Notes under the pieces: generated by a model | What the model was told of the DNA's origin: nothing | What the model saw: only the letters and a program-made list of their open reading frames with translations | Database searches by the model: none | Program-made: the position numbers and the translations under genes | Source: a virus | Virus record (IMG/VR): IMGVR_UViG_3300046534_001374 | Location: 62,001 to 126,000 of that record | DNA: 64,000 bases | Direction: 5' to 3' (one strand) | In this document: positions 43,729 to 51,802 of the stretch, one piece after another | Layout: every line of letters starts with the position of its first letter | Numbering within the stretch: the first letter of the stretch is position 1

Positions 43729-44137
43729 AGATCAGAACATAATCGACCAGCTCGATCTTAATACCGAAGAACAAAAGGGTGTTGAGAAGTTTTTAGAGGC
43801 GGTAGATTTTAAATCTAAAGATTTCCGCGCAGTATCAGAAGCACTGGAGGAAAAATACTATATTCCATTAGATGCCGAAAAGAAAACCCTTGAACAGAAA
43901 ACAGTTCTATTTAATATTCTTCAAGAATTCTTCAGTTGTTTTGTTGTATTTGGGTATGATATGTCAGGCAATGATATGTATTACCACTTTGCCCCTAACT
44001 CACTAACGCATACCGCGTTGGATAAAAAGTTCCAAGAATTAAGTCAGCAGAGAGCTATTCAAGAATCGGGCCTATTCCAAATCTTAAATCAAGCATCCGA
44101 TGAAGATCCGGAAGATTATGAAGATGATGAAGAGTAG
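43718..44137 (+). CDS. Hypothetical acidic protein, end of replication block
   Basis: 139 aa, not recognised. Helical, with very acidic ends (DEDPEDYEDDEE) and a hydrophobic core segment (FNILQEFFSCFVVFGYDM). It faces the giant hub gene convergently across 6 bp, with no terminator hairpin in between. Confidence 0.5.
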   Translation: MENEDQNIIDQLDLNTEEQKGVEKFLEAVDFKSKDFRAVSEALEEKYYIPLDAEKKTLEQKTVLFNILQEFFSCFVVFGYDMSGNDMYYHFAPNSLTHTALDKKFQELSQQRAIQESGLFQILNQASDEDPEDYEDDEE

Positions 44138-44143
44138 TTAGAT

Positions 44144-47100
44144 CTACTCACAGGGAATACAATTAGAGTTCTTTGTCACTGAAAGTTCGCTGTCGGAAGC
44201 TCTAGTAAGAAGTTCCATAATGTCGTCTATATCTGTATTAGGATCTGCGATAAGATCGGTAATCTTATCGAAGTTGGAACTGTTTTCATTGCAGTCTTCA
44301 AATAACTTGAAAAGATTGGGATCTTGATATCTGATAGGGGTTTGTTTGCCCCTCAGTCTTGATTTTTTATGGACAACCTCTGGGGCTAAAATAGGTTCCG
44401 CACCAGCCGCCGCAGCACCACATTGACGGACATCATCATTAGTATCCAATAATGTAGAAGATATAGTAGCAACTGTATGCGAATGGGATGAATTGGTTAA
44501 ACTGGACACTGCAACAGACACCACATCACCACCCATAGAATCTTTACCCATAATAATACCTGCGGGTAGATCGCTATAGCTTATAGTGGTTTCGGTTTCC
44601 GAGTATTGTAGAGGCGCTGTAATATGTTGAGTAGTCATACCACCTTCGTTGTGGATTCCACCCTTAACCACCATATTAGAGCTAATTGCTACACTAGAAT
44701 CTAGTGCTACCGTTTTATACGACTCCCCGCCGATTAGATTGACTCTAGGTTTGATGGTAATGACATCAGCGGTAAGTTCCAGAGACTTACCACCATCAAG
44801 CACCACCTCATTGTTAGAAGATATATTAACTTGATCAGCCGAGATAGTCATGATTCTACCTTGTAGCTCAAACATACCAAGAGTCTTCTGACTAATACCA
44901 TTCGCACCCACAAATAAAGCATATTTGTTTGATACCATCATAGAGTAATCACCGCCAGACAAACTATTAGTGGCGACGGGCTCAACGTGTGGAGTTGGGA
45001 CATACATCGGGAATACACCTTTGCCAGACTTGGAAGGCATCTGACCCATAAGCTTCCTCTTCCCCACAGGATCGACTCTGATAGAATTCAAATCATTCAT
45101 ATTAGAACCTACAAAGATTGTATGGGATCTAGAGATGTAGTCTGTTACATTACCACCTTTACTCAAACGATTTTCGAGTTCTGACATCTTATCAGAATTC
45201 GCATTGATCATATCAGGGATCTCTTTTTTCCTAGGATCTCTTTTAAAGACACCTTCGGCAGACCAAGGAACTTTACCGCTACCTTGGCAGTTGAAACAAT
45301 TCTCACGAGCTTCACTTGTTTCCGAAACAGTAGATTTACCAGCGGATAAACTTTCGGAAATACCGCCAGCACCATTAGGCATAGCGGGAGTGAATGTAGA
45401 CGGTGTAGTTGTCCTAGTTGGGAATTTGTTTTTTCCGTTGCATACAGGACAATCCGTAGTGTCCCCATCCTGCGTCTGTAGAGGCGAGGTATCCAATTCA
45501 TGACCAGAACCAGCCCTTTGTAAATCAAAGAGTTGTTGCGTATCATGGATGGGTTGGTGTAGTTCTTTAATTCTTTTTGATATGTCGGCATCACCTTTAA
45601 CATTACCGAATTTATTATAAACATCACCCTTAACTATAAGCTCCTTATCACCTTGAATAAAGAATGAGCCATCACCCCTAACAGTTGAGAATTCATCACC
45701 TTTAATCAAACGAGTTTTACCGCCAACCGCAAATTCGGTAGTCCCCATTTGATTCATCTCATAGGAACCGCCATGAGCAGAGCCAATTTTATATCTTTCA
45801 CGGCCAGTGGTATCGACTATTTCCGCATATCCACCCCTACCATTTATTACGGTTTTACCCCTATATATATTTGATTCATCACCTTCCATTGGTTCGGGAT
45901 TATCTGGAGATGGCGAACTAATATCATAAACCCCCGCATAGTCTTGGGGTTTAGGATTGTTTGCAAAAACGACAGGGTAATCTATATCTCCACCTTCGAA
46001 GAAAACCCACACATTAGCCCCCACATCGGGTGTTGAAAAAGAGCCACGGGAAACGTTATTGTAAGGGGTATGCGCAATAGAGTTCGAAGCAGGATTTACT
46101 TTATTGTTTTCAGGTTTATCGGTGTAGTCTTTATTGTTGTTTGAGATGTATGTATCCAGTTTAGCTTGCGCTTCTGCCTTTTTCTCGGTATCGGATTCGT
46201 CAATCTCTAAATTAGCCCAGAACAAATCTCTCTCCTCTCGAAGTGAATTTGCCGCCTCGACATTTTCGGTCGTTGGTTTGGTTCTTGCCAACTCGGAAGC
46301 TTCATAGATCTTTTTACCAAAATCCACAGTTTTTTTAATATCAGTATCGGAGATATCTATACTACTCAGAAAAGCCTCATCACGAGTTTCTTCGGGGTGT
46401 TTGTTACCGACAGCACCAAAAGCATCTCTGGTGGTTACAACCTTACCGCTAGCCAAAGGTCTGATAATATACCTCATGGCAAATTCCCTTTCGCCAATAG
46501 TTTCGCCATTATACCTCAATACAGCACCCGTTCTATCACCACCGACATTGGTTGAGATGCTAGTATTTTCATGCGGAGCCATCAAAACAGCACCTTGGAT
46601 TTGCCCTAAAGTCTCAAGAAGAATCTTATTATATTCTCCTATGTTTTGAACAACACAATTGATAGCCGCCACATCTTTATTAAAGAAGGGTTCTGTGAAT
46701 ATTACAGGATTACTAGAAGGGAAGTTTTTCCTCTTGACACCTCGGTTTTTCCTCGGAACTCCGTGACTAGCGAAGAACTGCCCCAACCTTTGCAGGTATT
46801 GGGTGGCTCTATTTTCTTCATCCGAAGAAGCACCCGAGGGTATCAAGACTTCAAACCCTTTGGCGCTTGCACTAGCGGCATTGAAGTCTAATGAAATCTT
46901 TCGATCACCAACTCTGGATTCAAATTTACCCATCTTGGCTTTGATATCATTCCTAGAGCCACAGAAGATTCTTACACCAGAATTAACAGAAAATCCCCCA
47001 TCACAAGATCCTGAAGAAAATGCATTCGCAGCAGATTGTGTTGGCTTCGATATAGTTGGCTGCGGTGTCGAAGCGGGAACGGGCGGTGGTTTGACATCAC

Positions 47101-47842
47101 CCCTTCTAAGCGGACCCCAGTAACGAGATAAGCCCCTAGTCCGACCACCCGCGATAATATTATCATCACTAAGTAATTTTTCTGCAATGCTAATAGTTTG
47201 ATCAATATTAAATTGGGGGTCATAAAGTTGCTCCAATGTATACGCTTCCCCTGAAGGGTTGTAGCCTTTATTCTGCCCATCTTCCGGAGACAGTTGATAT
47301 AGTCCATGTGATCCACTAGGTATGTCGGCACGGCCTTGATCGCCAACAGTCCCTGTTTTGAAGCTTGATTCCTTATATCCTAAAGTGACGAAGAAATTAG
47401 CCCAACTTTCAGGGGAACCGTCAATATTAAACTGAGCAGCATCCGAAGGAATCTTTCCATTAAGTTGTGAGTTCCTAATAGCTCCTATGAAATAAGACCT
47501 AACCTCTTCGGGATCAACTCTACCTTCATCATCTGCGGAAACCGAACCATCAAATCCAGTGTAGCCATCCCCAAAAGTTTCAACCCCACCGTAACCATAA
47601 GACGATCCACCACCAGCCATCACTGGTTGTGCAACTTCAGCCCAAGGCAAATTTTTAGAAACAGTATCGACTAATTTTTTACTATAACCATCAACCAATC
47701 CCTTTTCACTACCTCCATTAGCATCTATATCTTGTTGATATATTTCTTTATGGACCGCAGGAACCCAAACCTTCACTTTACCCGCACGACTAGGATCGGC
47801 TCTCTTAAAAACGATCCCTCTAAAATTTCCTAAATGTTGCAT
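44144..47842 (-). CDS. 5: Giant gp5-like baseplate hub/spike with transglycosylase domain
   Basis: 1232 aa; T4 gp5 is 575. Order: an N-terminal OB-like strand set (about 1-80); an SLT-type lytic domain (about 110-250) with 'LGYKESSF' (catalytic Glu) and 'GSHGLYQLSPEDG'; Ser/Ala-rich middle; a gp5/VgrG OB segment near 580-640 ('VGANVWVFFEGGDIDYPVVFAN'); Gly-rich beta repeats ('GGSYEMNQMGTTEFAVGGKTR'); and four cysteines in two pairs (CPVC, CFNCQGSGK) like a DnaJ zinc module near 810-880. Beta-helical repeats follow. It should puncture the envelope and cut peptidoglycan. Confidence 0.75.
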   Translation of the reverse strand: MQHLGNFRGIVFKRADPSRAGKVKVWVPAVHKEIYQQDIDANGGSEKGLVDGYSKKLVDTVSKNLPWAEVAQPVMAGGGSSYGYGGVETFGDGYTGFDGSVSADDEGRVDPEEVRSYFIGAIRNSQLNGKIPSDAAQFNIDGSPESWANFFVTLGYKESSFKTGTVGDQGRADIPSGSHGLYQLSPEDGQNKGYNPSGEAYTLEQLYDPQFNIDQTISIAEKLLSDDNIIAGGRTRGLSRYWGPLRRGDVKPPPVPASTPQPTISKPTQSAANAFSSGSCDGGFSVNSGVRIFCGSRNDIKAKMGKFESRVGDRKISLDFNAASASAKGFEVLIPSGASSDEENRATQYLQRLGQFFASHGVPRKNRGVKRKNFPSSNPVIFTEPFFNKDVAAINCVVQNIGEYNKILLETLGQIQGAVLMAPHENTSISTNVGGDRTGAVLRYNGETIGEREFAMRYIIRPLASGKVVTTRDAFGAVGNKHPEETRDEAFLSSIDISDTDIKKTVDFGKKIYEASELARTKPTTENVEAANSLREERDLFWANLEIDESDTEKKAEAQAKLDTYISNNNKDYTDKPENNKVNPASNSIAHTPYNNVSRGSFSTPDVGANVWVFFEGGDIDYPVVFANNPKPQDYAGVYDISSPSPDNPEPMEGDESNIYRGKTVINGRGGYAEIVDTTGRERYKIGSAHGGSYEMNQMGTTEFAVGGKTRLIKGDEFSTVRGDGSFFIQGDKELIVKGDVYNKFGNVKGDADISKRIKELHQPIHDTQQLFDLQRAGSGHELDTSPLQTQDGDTTDCPVCNGKNKFPTRTTTPSTFTPAMPNGAGGISESLSAGKSTVSETSEARENCFNCQGSGKVPWSAEGVFKRDPRKKEIPDMINANSDKMSELENRLSKGGNVTDYISRSHTIFVGSNMNDLNSIRVDPVGKRKLMGQMPSKSGKGVFPMYVPTPHVEPVATNSLSGGDYSMMVSNKYALFVGANGISQKTLGMFELQGRIMTISADQVNISSNNEVVLDGGKSLELTADVITIKPRVNLIGGESYKTVALDSSVAISSNMVVKGGIHNEGGMTTQHITAPLQYSETETTISYSDLPAGIIMGKDSMGGDVVSVAVSSLTNSSHSHTVATISSTLLDTNDDVRQCGAAAAGAEPILAPEVVHKKSRLRGKQTPIRYQDPNLFKLFEDCNENSSNFDKITDLIADPNTDIDDIMELLTRASDSELSVTKNSNCIPCE

Positions 47843-47846
47843 AATA

Positions 47847-48947
47847 TTAAGTTATTGGTGTTTCCAATCTGGTGTCTAAATCGGCAATAGCTGCATCTAG
47901 TTGTTTAGCCCACGCCTTTTCAGCAGCAATGATATTAGTCGTATCACTAGACCCACCGGATAACGGAGGTTTTGAATTGTTGCTTGCATTGTTCTCGGTT
48001 TTATTGATCTTGTCTCCGAGTATATCAACAAATGCGGTTTCTCGACCGATAGAAATATTTAAAGGTTCGTTGGAAACGCTATATTCATGACACATAGGAT
48101 ATAGATTGTTAATCTTTTTAACCAGATCCCCGTATTGTTGGAATAGAATTCCTAGATATTTTTTTCTGTTATCCAAAACATCCAAGAAGCTAAAAGTATC
48201 TTGTGCTAAATTATATAGATGCGCCAAAGGTTCGTCCATAATATTAAATATTTTACCATATGTGCATTTAGGTAAAACTCTCGAACCTAGTCTTTGGAAT
48301 AGTCTGATATTGTCGTGGAAGTTTTCAGCATATTCAGGTAGCATACGAATCCATGTGTGTTGTCCTAGAACACTACTAAGTCCTGTGCTGTCCAATACAT
48401 TACCTATAATACCGTCAACCATATTTATTGCATTGTCAGGAATTATGATGTTAGAATAGATCGTTCCTAGAGCTTCTGAAACTTCCGTAAACAACGGCAT
48501 CTTATTCAGACTAGAGGTTATAGCCGTTCTAACACCATCAGGTAGGAGTATATCTACATTTTTAAGGTAACCACGCAAAAGAGTTGCAGACACATCCTGA
48601 AGAGTAATGTCCCCGATAAGATCGCCCAGCTCACTCACATCCTTTACAATACGCTGTATACCTATAACCGTATTTTCAATCTCCAAAATTGAGGATCTAA
48701 ATCCCTCATCTCTACCGAATAGGTTTTTAGTGAATGATACTAATTCTGTGCTTGGACCCCTATAAGGCCCGTGCAGCTTCGCAACTTTGGCTACAGAATC
48801 CTCAACACTACCAACGGATTGATTTATGAGAGAAATGTTATCAAAAACTTTACGTGTTTTGTAACCATCTCGACTCGGCATTTGGGACTCTAAATATTCG
48901 CGACCAACAATCTCTGCTGCGGCGATGGGGTTACAAATATTACTCAC
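47847..48947 (-). CDS. Virion/baseplate structural protein upstream of spike
   Basis: 366 aa, not matched to a named family. Predominantly helical, with 'IIGNVLDSTGLSSVLGQHTWIRMLPEY' in the centre and a low-complexity C-terminal tail (about 315-345). The start appears to be GTG at 48947. The 4 bp gap to the spike gene implies co-expression, so a baseplate or hub component is likely. Confidence 0.5.
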   Translation of the reverse strand: MSNICNPIAAAEIVGREYLESQMPSRDGYKTRKVFDNISLINQSVGSVEDSVAKVAKLHGPYRGPSTELVSFTKNLFGRDEGFRSSILEIENTVIGIQRIVKDVSELGDLIGDITLQDVSATLLRGYLKNVDILLPDGVRTAITSSLNKMPLFTEVSEALGTIYSNIIIPDNAINMVDGIIGNVLDSTGLSSVLGQHTWIRMLPEYAENFHDNIRLFQRLGSRVLPKCTYGKIFNIMDEPLAHLYNLAQDTFSFLDVLDNRKKYLGILFQQYGDLVKKINNLYPMCHEYSVSNEPLNISIGRETAFVDILGDKINKTENNASNNSKPPLSGGSSDTTNIIAAEKAWAKQLDAAIADLDTRLETPIT

Positions 48948-48991
48948 TGAATTTACTTATGTTGTGGGTTTGTTATTACTAAGTATAACAT

Positions 48992-49249
48992 ATGAAAACA
49001 ACGATTGCGGCTATTTTTGTTAACCTGCTAAAATTCCTAGCTGCTCGCGAATTAAATTCGAACGTTAGAACAATCATAGAACTCTATAATGAAGAAGAAA
49101 AACTTATATCAAAAATTAGCGAAGCTCACGGGTCTCTCGATTTTAGCCCTGATGGTTCTTACATCTTGCAACTCAAGCATAGGCTTGAAGCCAATAGAAA
49201 CATCATCAAACTTCTCGAAGCCAAAACGCTTCCAAGTTCCAGCGAATAG
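48992..49249 (+). CDS. Possible inner-membrane spanin (Rz-like)
   Basis: 85 aa. A short hydrophobic N-terminus (TIAAIFVNLLKFLAA) is followed by charged, coiled-coil-like sequence (IIELYNEEEKLISKISEA; LKHRLEANRNIIKLLEAK). A lipoprotein gene lies inside it in another frame, at 49089. That nested arrangement is the hallmark of Rz/Rz1. The membrane anchor is short and the protein small for Rz, so this is tentative. TATAAC lies 2 nt before ATG. Confidence 0.4.
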   Translation: MKTTIAAIFVNLLKFLAARELNSNVRTIIELYNEEEKLISKISEAHGSLDFSPDGSYILQLKHRLEANRNIIKLLEAKTLPSSSE

Positions 49250-49352
49250 TAAAGTGGTATTTAAAGGGAAGGTATTCACATTACCCGAAGATACCGATGT
49301 TGTTACTTTGGAACAACACAAAGAAGAGGTAACTAGATTACTAATAGATTAA
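49089..49352 (+). CDS. Small lipoprotein, possible outer-membrane spanin (Rz1-like)
   Basis: 87 aa. Basic N-terminus, hydrophobic stretch and lipobox 'LMVLTSC' with Cys near residue 27, so it should be lipidated. It overlaps the preceding gene by 161 bp in a different frame. It ends with a 4 bp convergent overlap with the next minus-strand gene. A spanin role is inferred from the nesting; a stand-alone phage lipoprotein (for example superinfection exclusion) is the alternative. Confidence 0.5.
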   Translation: MKKKNLYQKLAKLTGLSILALMVLTSCNSSIGLKPIETSSNFSKPKRFQVPANSKVVFKGKVFTLPEDTDVVTLEQHKEEVTRLLID

Positions 49353-49525
49353 CCTTCTAGTAATTGCTTTTCTCCATCCGGTTCGATGCTTTCTTCTATT
49401 TTTAGTTGGTCCAAGTTTTTGAGAATTAAGATAGGGTATTCAACCCATCTATGAGGGGCATCATTGAGAAGATCGATTAATTGGGTTAATTTAGATTCCT
49501 CAATAACAAATAATTTTTCATCCAT
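49349..49525 (-). CDS. Small hypothetical protein beside repeat R1
   Basis: 58 aa from ATG at 49525. The longer in-frame start lies upstream of a good promoter, so I reject it. Acidic, helical, not recognised. It reads leftward from R1. Confidence 0.55.
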   Translation of the reverse strand: MDEKLFVIEESKLTQLIDLLNDAPHRWVEYPILILKNLDQLKIEESIEPDGEKQLLEG

Positions 49526-49530
49526 ATTTT

Positions 49531-49558
49531 TAATTATCGGGAGATTGGTTTTAAACAA
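49531..49558 (-). promoter_or_regulatory. Promoter for leftward gene at R1, apparently leaderless
   Basis: Minus strand: TTGTTT, 16-bp spacer, TAATTA; ATG at 49525 is 5 nt downstream of the -10 element. Confidence 0.5.
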
Positions 49559-49568
49559 TTATTTTATG

Positions 49569-49679
49569 AACGTCAAAGTGGAGGCGCGATCTAAACCGAA
49601 CTCCGTTCGGGATTAAAACGCGATCTAATATAAAACTCAACTAAGTTAGCGGTAGATCGTCGCTCTCCCACGCCTTGTT
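49569..49679 (+). repeat. Cassette repeat R1 (111 bp)
   Basis: Begins AACGTCAAAGTGGAGG and ends CACGCCTTGTT. Inside are two direct CGCGATCTAA copies, a hairpin CCGAAC-TCC-GTTCGG, AT-rich TATAAAACTCAACTAAG, and an inverted TAGATCGTCG. The two ends are imperfectly complementary. It sits between a leftward gene (49525) and a rightward gene (49731). Confidence 0.95.
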
Positions 49680-49696
49680 GTCTCTTCAAGTAAAAC

Positions 49697-49724
49697 TTGA
49701 ACTATTGATTTCGACATCTAATTA
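49697..49724 (+). promoter_or_regulatory. Promoter for first cassette gene, apparently leaderless
   Basis: TTGAAC, 16-bp spacer, TAATTA; ATG at 49731 is 6 nt after the -10 element. Confidence 0.5.
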
Positions 49725-49730
49725 AATGTG

Positions 49731-49928
49731 ATGAAAAGTAAAATCAAAGCATGGTGGGAAACATTTTGGTTCAAATATGTCCCTGCTTCTACAAGTCAAG
49801 TGTTGTCGTGGCAGAGTAAACAGCGCGAGGAGCTGAATCGTCGGGATGCGGAGCGATATTACAATCGTCAAAATATGAAGAATAATCAACAAAAGCAGAA
49901 AGACGGTCCTGAAAATCACGAAGGATAG
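49731..49928 (+). CDS. Cassette A rightward ORF, small basic protein
   Basis: 65 aa from ATG at 49731; a preceding GTG is possible. Trp-rich start (KAWWETFWFKYVP), then Arg/Asn/Gln-rich polar helix. Not recognised. It overlaps the convergent minus-strand ORF by 140 bp, so one of the two may be non-coding over that part; the clear promoter favours this one. Confidence 0.45.
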   Translation: MKSKIKAWWETFWFKYVPASTSQVLSWQSKQREELNRRDAERYYNRQNMKNNQQKQKDGPENHEG

Positions 49929-50106
49929 CCTCCAATTCACCACTAATAAAAGATTCTTCTATTACTTCTCCGTTTGGTTGAAAAGTTTTTCCACTGAATT
50001 TCTCATCATACGATTCATCTGAGAGTTTCTCCTTGATCACAATCCTAACGGATGATAAGTTGGAAAACGTGTAATCTAATTCGTGGTGTTTTGAGAATCT
50101 ATTCAT
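49789..50106 (-). CDS. Cassette A leftward ORF
   Basis: 105 aa, not recognised. Beta-like N-terminal half (ELDYTFSNLSSVRIVIKEKL), then a helix and an acidic, low-complexity end antisense to the rightward gene. It reads leftward from the degenerate repeat at 50114. Confidence 0.4.
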   Translation of the reverse strand: MNRFSKHHELDYTFSNLSSVRIVIKEKLSDESYDEKFSGKTFQPNGEVIEESFISGELEAILRDFQDRLSAFVDYSSYFDDCNIAPHPDDSAPRAVYSATTTLDL

Positions 50107-50113
50107 GATTTTC

Positions 50114-50150
50114 TAAGACAACGATGGAGCATATCTAATCAATACCAATT
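50114..50150 (+). repeat. Degenerate/truncated cassette repeat (R1b)
   Basis: AAGACAACGATGGAG...ATATCTAAT...TACC aligns loosely with the first 35 bp of R1-R5 (AACGTCAATGTGGAG...CGATCTAA...ACC); the rest is missing. The AGACAAC arm (50116-50122) is the reverse complement of the right arm of R1 (GTTGTCT, 49677-49683). It separates two convergent gene pairs as the full repeats do. Confidence 0.5.
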
Positions 50151-50155
50151 TCAAT

Positions 50156-50515
50156 ATGAATACAAAAAATAATAAACAAACAACTAATGACTCCTCCAAA
50201 ACCAACCAAGGTAGCGGTAGTGAGTTAGATACTGCGCCTTGTTCACCTCTCCGTCTTTTTGATCTGACTAAGACAACACCAGAAATGGTTGAACAAGAAT
50301 CAAATTACGAATCCCCTACTTTGAAGCAGAAACAACTAGCTCTGAAAAAAGAGGTATATCCAGATCAATCCCCGCAAGCTCTATCAAAGAGTTATCAAGA
50401 CGCTCTTGAGCTTGGTTACGTGAAACCTCAGAATCCCAATTTTGATTGGGAACCTTATAAAGATTTGGTTTGTAGATTGGTAAATTCCGAAGATCAGATT
50501 TCAGCTTCGGTATAA
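50156..50515 (+). CDS. Cassette B rightward ORF
   Basis: 119 aa, not recognised. Polar, low-complexity first 30 residues (Asn/Lys/Ser/Thr), then helical 'LKQKQLALKKEVYPDQSPQALSK...YQDALELGYV'. It overlaps the convergent minus-strand ORF by 200 bp; both have plausible composition. Confidence 0.5.
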   Translation: MNTKNNKQTTNDSSKTNQGSGSELDTAPCSPLRLFDLTKTTPEMVEQESNYESPTLKQKQLALKKEVYPDQSPQALSKSYQDALELGYVKPQNPNFDWEPYKDLVCRLVNSEDQISASV

Positions 50516-50591
50516 TATATTGAAGCTGTTTCTTCCTGTGGTGTAATGATTCTAGTATTTCTAGGCATTGTGCTTTTGTTGGATCGGGCAT
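50316..50591 (-). CDS. Cassette B leftward ORF, coiled-coil-like
   Basis: 91 aa, not recognised. Residues 5-37 form an amphipathic helix (CLEILESLHHRKKQLQYIIPK). It starts 17 bp left of R2. Large antisense overlap with the rightward ORF leaves the true extent uncertain. Confidence 0.45.
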   Translation of the reverse strand: MPDPTKAQCLEILESLHHRKKQLQYIIPKLKSDLRNLPIYKPNLYKVPNQNWDSEVSRNQAQERLDNSLIELAGIDLDIPLFSELVVSASK

Positions 50592-50607
50592 GTCCTATTT
50601 CTAGGTG

Positions 50608-50718
50608 AACGTCAATGTGGAGGCGCGATCTAAACCGAACTCCGTTCGGGATTAAAACGCGATCTAATATAAAAATAAACTAAGTTAGCGGTAGATCGTC
50701 GCTCTCTCACGTCTTGTT
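50608..50718 (+). repeat. Cassette repeat R2 (111 bp)
   Basis: Near-identical to R1, R4 and R5, with AACGTCAATGTGGAGG at the left end, CCGAAC-TCC-GTTCGG, TATAAAAATAAACTAAG, TAGATCGTCGCTCTCTCACG and final CTTGTT. The right arm GTTAGCCC (50716-50723) is the reverse complement of the left arm of R3. Confidence 0.97.
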
Positions 50719-50752
50719 AGCCCTTCAAATGGTTTTAGGGATAAATATAAGC

Positions 50753-50947
50753 ATGAGAAAACCAAACAGCCCACTAAGAACAATGGATAAGCTCCTTAAG
50801 CCATACATGCAGGAAATAAAAAATCCCGATAGCTGTGATGATCTACTAAATTATTTTGCAGATTGTATGGATGAATGGTGGAATAATCTAGATGCACGAA
50901 ATAAAGAATGCCCCCTTCCCCGAAAAGCTAATCTAGAGAAAATATAG
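50753..50947 (+). CDS. Cassette C rightward ORF
   Basis: 64 aa from ATG at 50753. Helical, with Trp/Cys/Asp-rich centre (NYFADCMDEWWNNLDARNKEC). Not recognised. Only 20 bp convergent overlap with the facing gene, so both are credible. Confidence 0.55.
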   Translation: MRKPNSPLRTMDKLLKPYMQEIKNPDSCDDLLNYFADCMDEWWNNLDARNKECPLPRKANLEKI

Positions 50948-51164
50948 TTCCGTCAGTTTCAATTCGTTTGGCAAAATCTTGTATCTTATCTTTATCTTTC
51001 AGTGAATTTAGAGCTACTTCAATCTGAGAAGCCGTTAGATTCCCTTTTTCTTGTTCAGTGATATGCCATTCTCCAAAATCTTCAGAGTTTATTTTCTTTA
51101 AGATTTCGGTTTCCAGTTCTCTTTTTGGGTTTAGTCTAAGATTATAGTTATTTGGTTCTGACAT
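50928..51164 (-). CDS. Cassette C leftward ORF
   Basis: 78 aa, not recognised. Charged helical protein: 'NPKRELETEILKKINSEDFGEWHITEQEKG...TASQIEVALNSLKDKDKI'. The second half is reminiscent of a small winged-helix, which is an unproven impression. It starts 21 bp left of R3. Confidence 0.55.
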   Translation of the reverse strand: MSEPNNYNLRLNPKRELETEILKKINSEDFGEWHITEQEKGNLTASQIEVALNSLKDKDKIQDFAKRIETDGTIFSLD

Positions 51165-51185
51165 GATTTCTTAGATTCTCGGGCT

Positions 51186-51295
51186 AACGTCAATGTGGAG
51201 GCGCGATCTAAACCGAACTCCGTTCGGAATTAAAACGCGATAATACATAAACATAACTAAGCTAGCGGTAGATCGTCGCCCTCTCACGCCTTGTT
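51186..51295 (+). repeat. Cassette repeat R3 (110 bp)
   Basis: Same architecture as R2, with a changed second box (CGCGATAATACATAAACATAA). The left arm GGGCTAAC (51181-51188) matches the right arm of R2 inverted. The right arm GTTCTGC (51293-51299) matches the left arm of R4 inverted. Confidence 0.96.
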
Positions 51296-51313
51296 CTGCA
51301 TCTGGGCCTAAGT

Positions 51314-51670
51314 ATGAATATGACCTATGAACAAGAACGAATCCTAATAAACCAAACAATCCAAGATTACCTAAATTCATGGCATCATCGCATCTGGACC
51401 CAAGCGATCACTCAACTTGACCTGTCAGTTCCAAATACCCCCTTTCGTCTTGTGAGATTTGAACTAGGGCGACTTCTTCTTGTTTTATCTCACCTTGTGT
51501 TTGTCGGTTCCCATCTAAAAGACAGAGTGCTTCAAACATTCGGTGCTGGGGAAAAATTTGACACCTTACAAGGTCCAGTGGCAACATTAGGTTTTCGAGA
51601 TCAGTTCTCAGACTATACCAAAATCTACCGACATAAGATCCACCACGAAGATCAAAATCGTTGCAAATGA
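51314..51670 (+). CDS. Cassette D rightward ORF
   Basis: 118 aa, not recognised. The first 45 residues look coding (NMTYEQERILINQTIQDYLN...WTQAITQLDL). The remainder is antisense to the facing ORF for 263 bp and has an unusual composition, so the gene may in reality be shorter or non-functional. An alternative ATG lies at 51320. Confidence 0.35.
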   Translation: MNMTYEQERILINQTIQDYLNSWHHRIWTQAITQLDLSVPNTPFRLVRFELGRLLLVLSHLVFVGSHLKDRVLQTFGAGEKFDTLQGPVATLGFRDQFSDYTKIYRHKIHHEDQNRCK

Positions 51671-51782
51671 AAATAATCCTTTCGGAGCTTTGATATACCA
51701 TTTTCGCATCAAGAAAATTACTTAGATCAAGTTCTTCGTCGGGATCACTATAATACAGTCTAAAATATGTAGGTTTACTCAT
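51408..51782 (-). CDS. Cassette D leftward ORF
   Basis: 124 aa, not recognised. The N-terminal ~95 residues read as a compact alpha/beta protein ('SKPTYFRLYYSDPDEELDLSN', 'RIIFICNDFDLRGGSYVGRFWY'). The C-terminal ~30 are polar. It begins 20 bp left of R4. Favoured over the overlapping rightward ORF. Confidence 0.5.
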   Translation of the reverse strand: MSKPTYFRLYYSDPDEELDLSNFLDAKMVYQSSERIIFICNDFDLRGGSYVGRFWYSLRTDLENLMLPLDLVRCQIFPQHRMFEALCLLDGNRQTQGEIKQEEVALVQISQDERGYLELTGQVE

Positions 51783-51802
51783 GGATTCTTAGTTTCTAGC
51801 AG

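Noticed and set aside
45208-45627. 139-codon ORF in another frame of the spike gene
   Set aside because: It lies wholly within the spike coding region and has no start signal or plausible protein composition.
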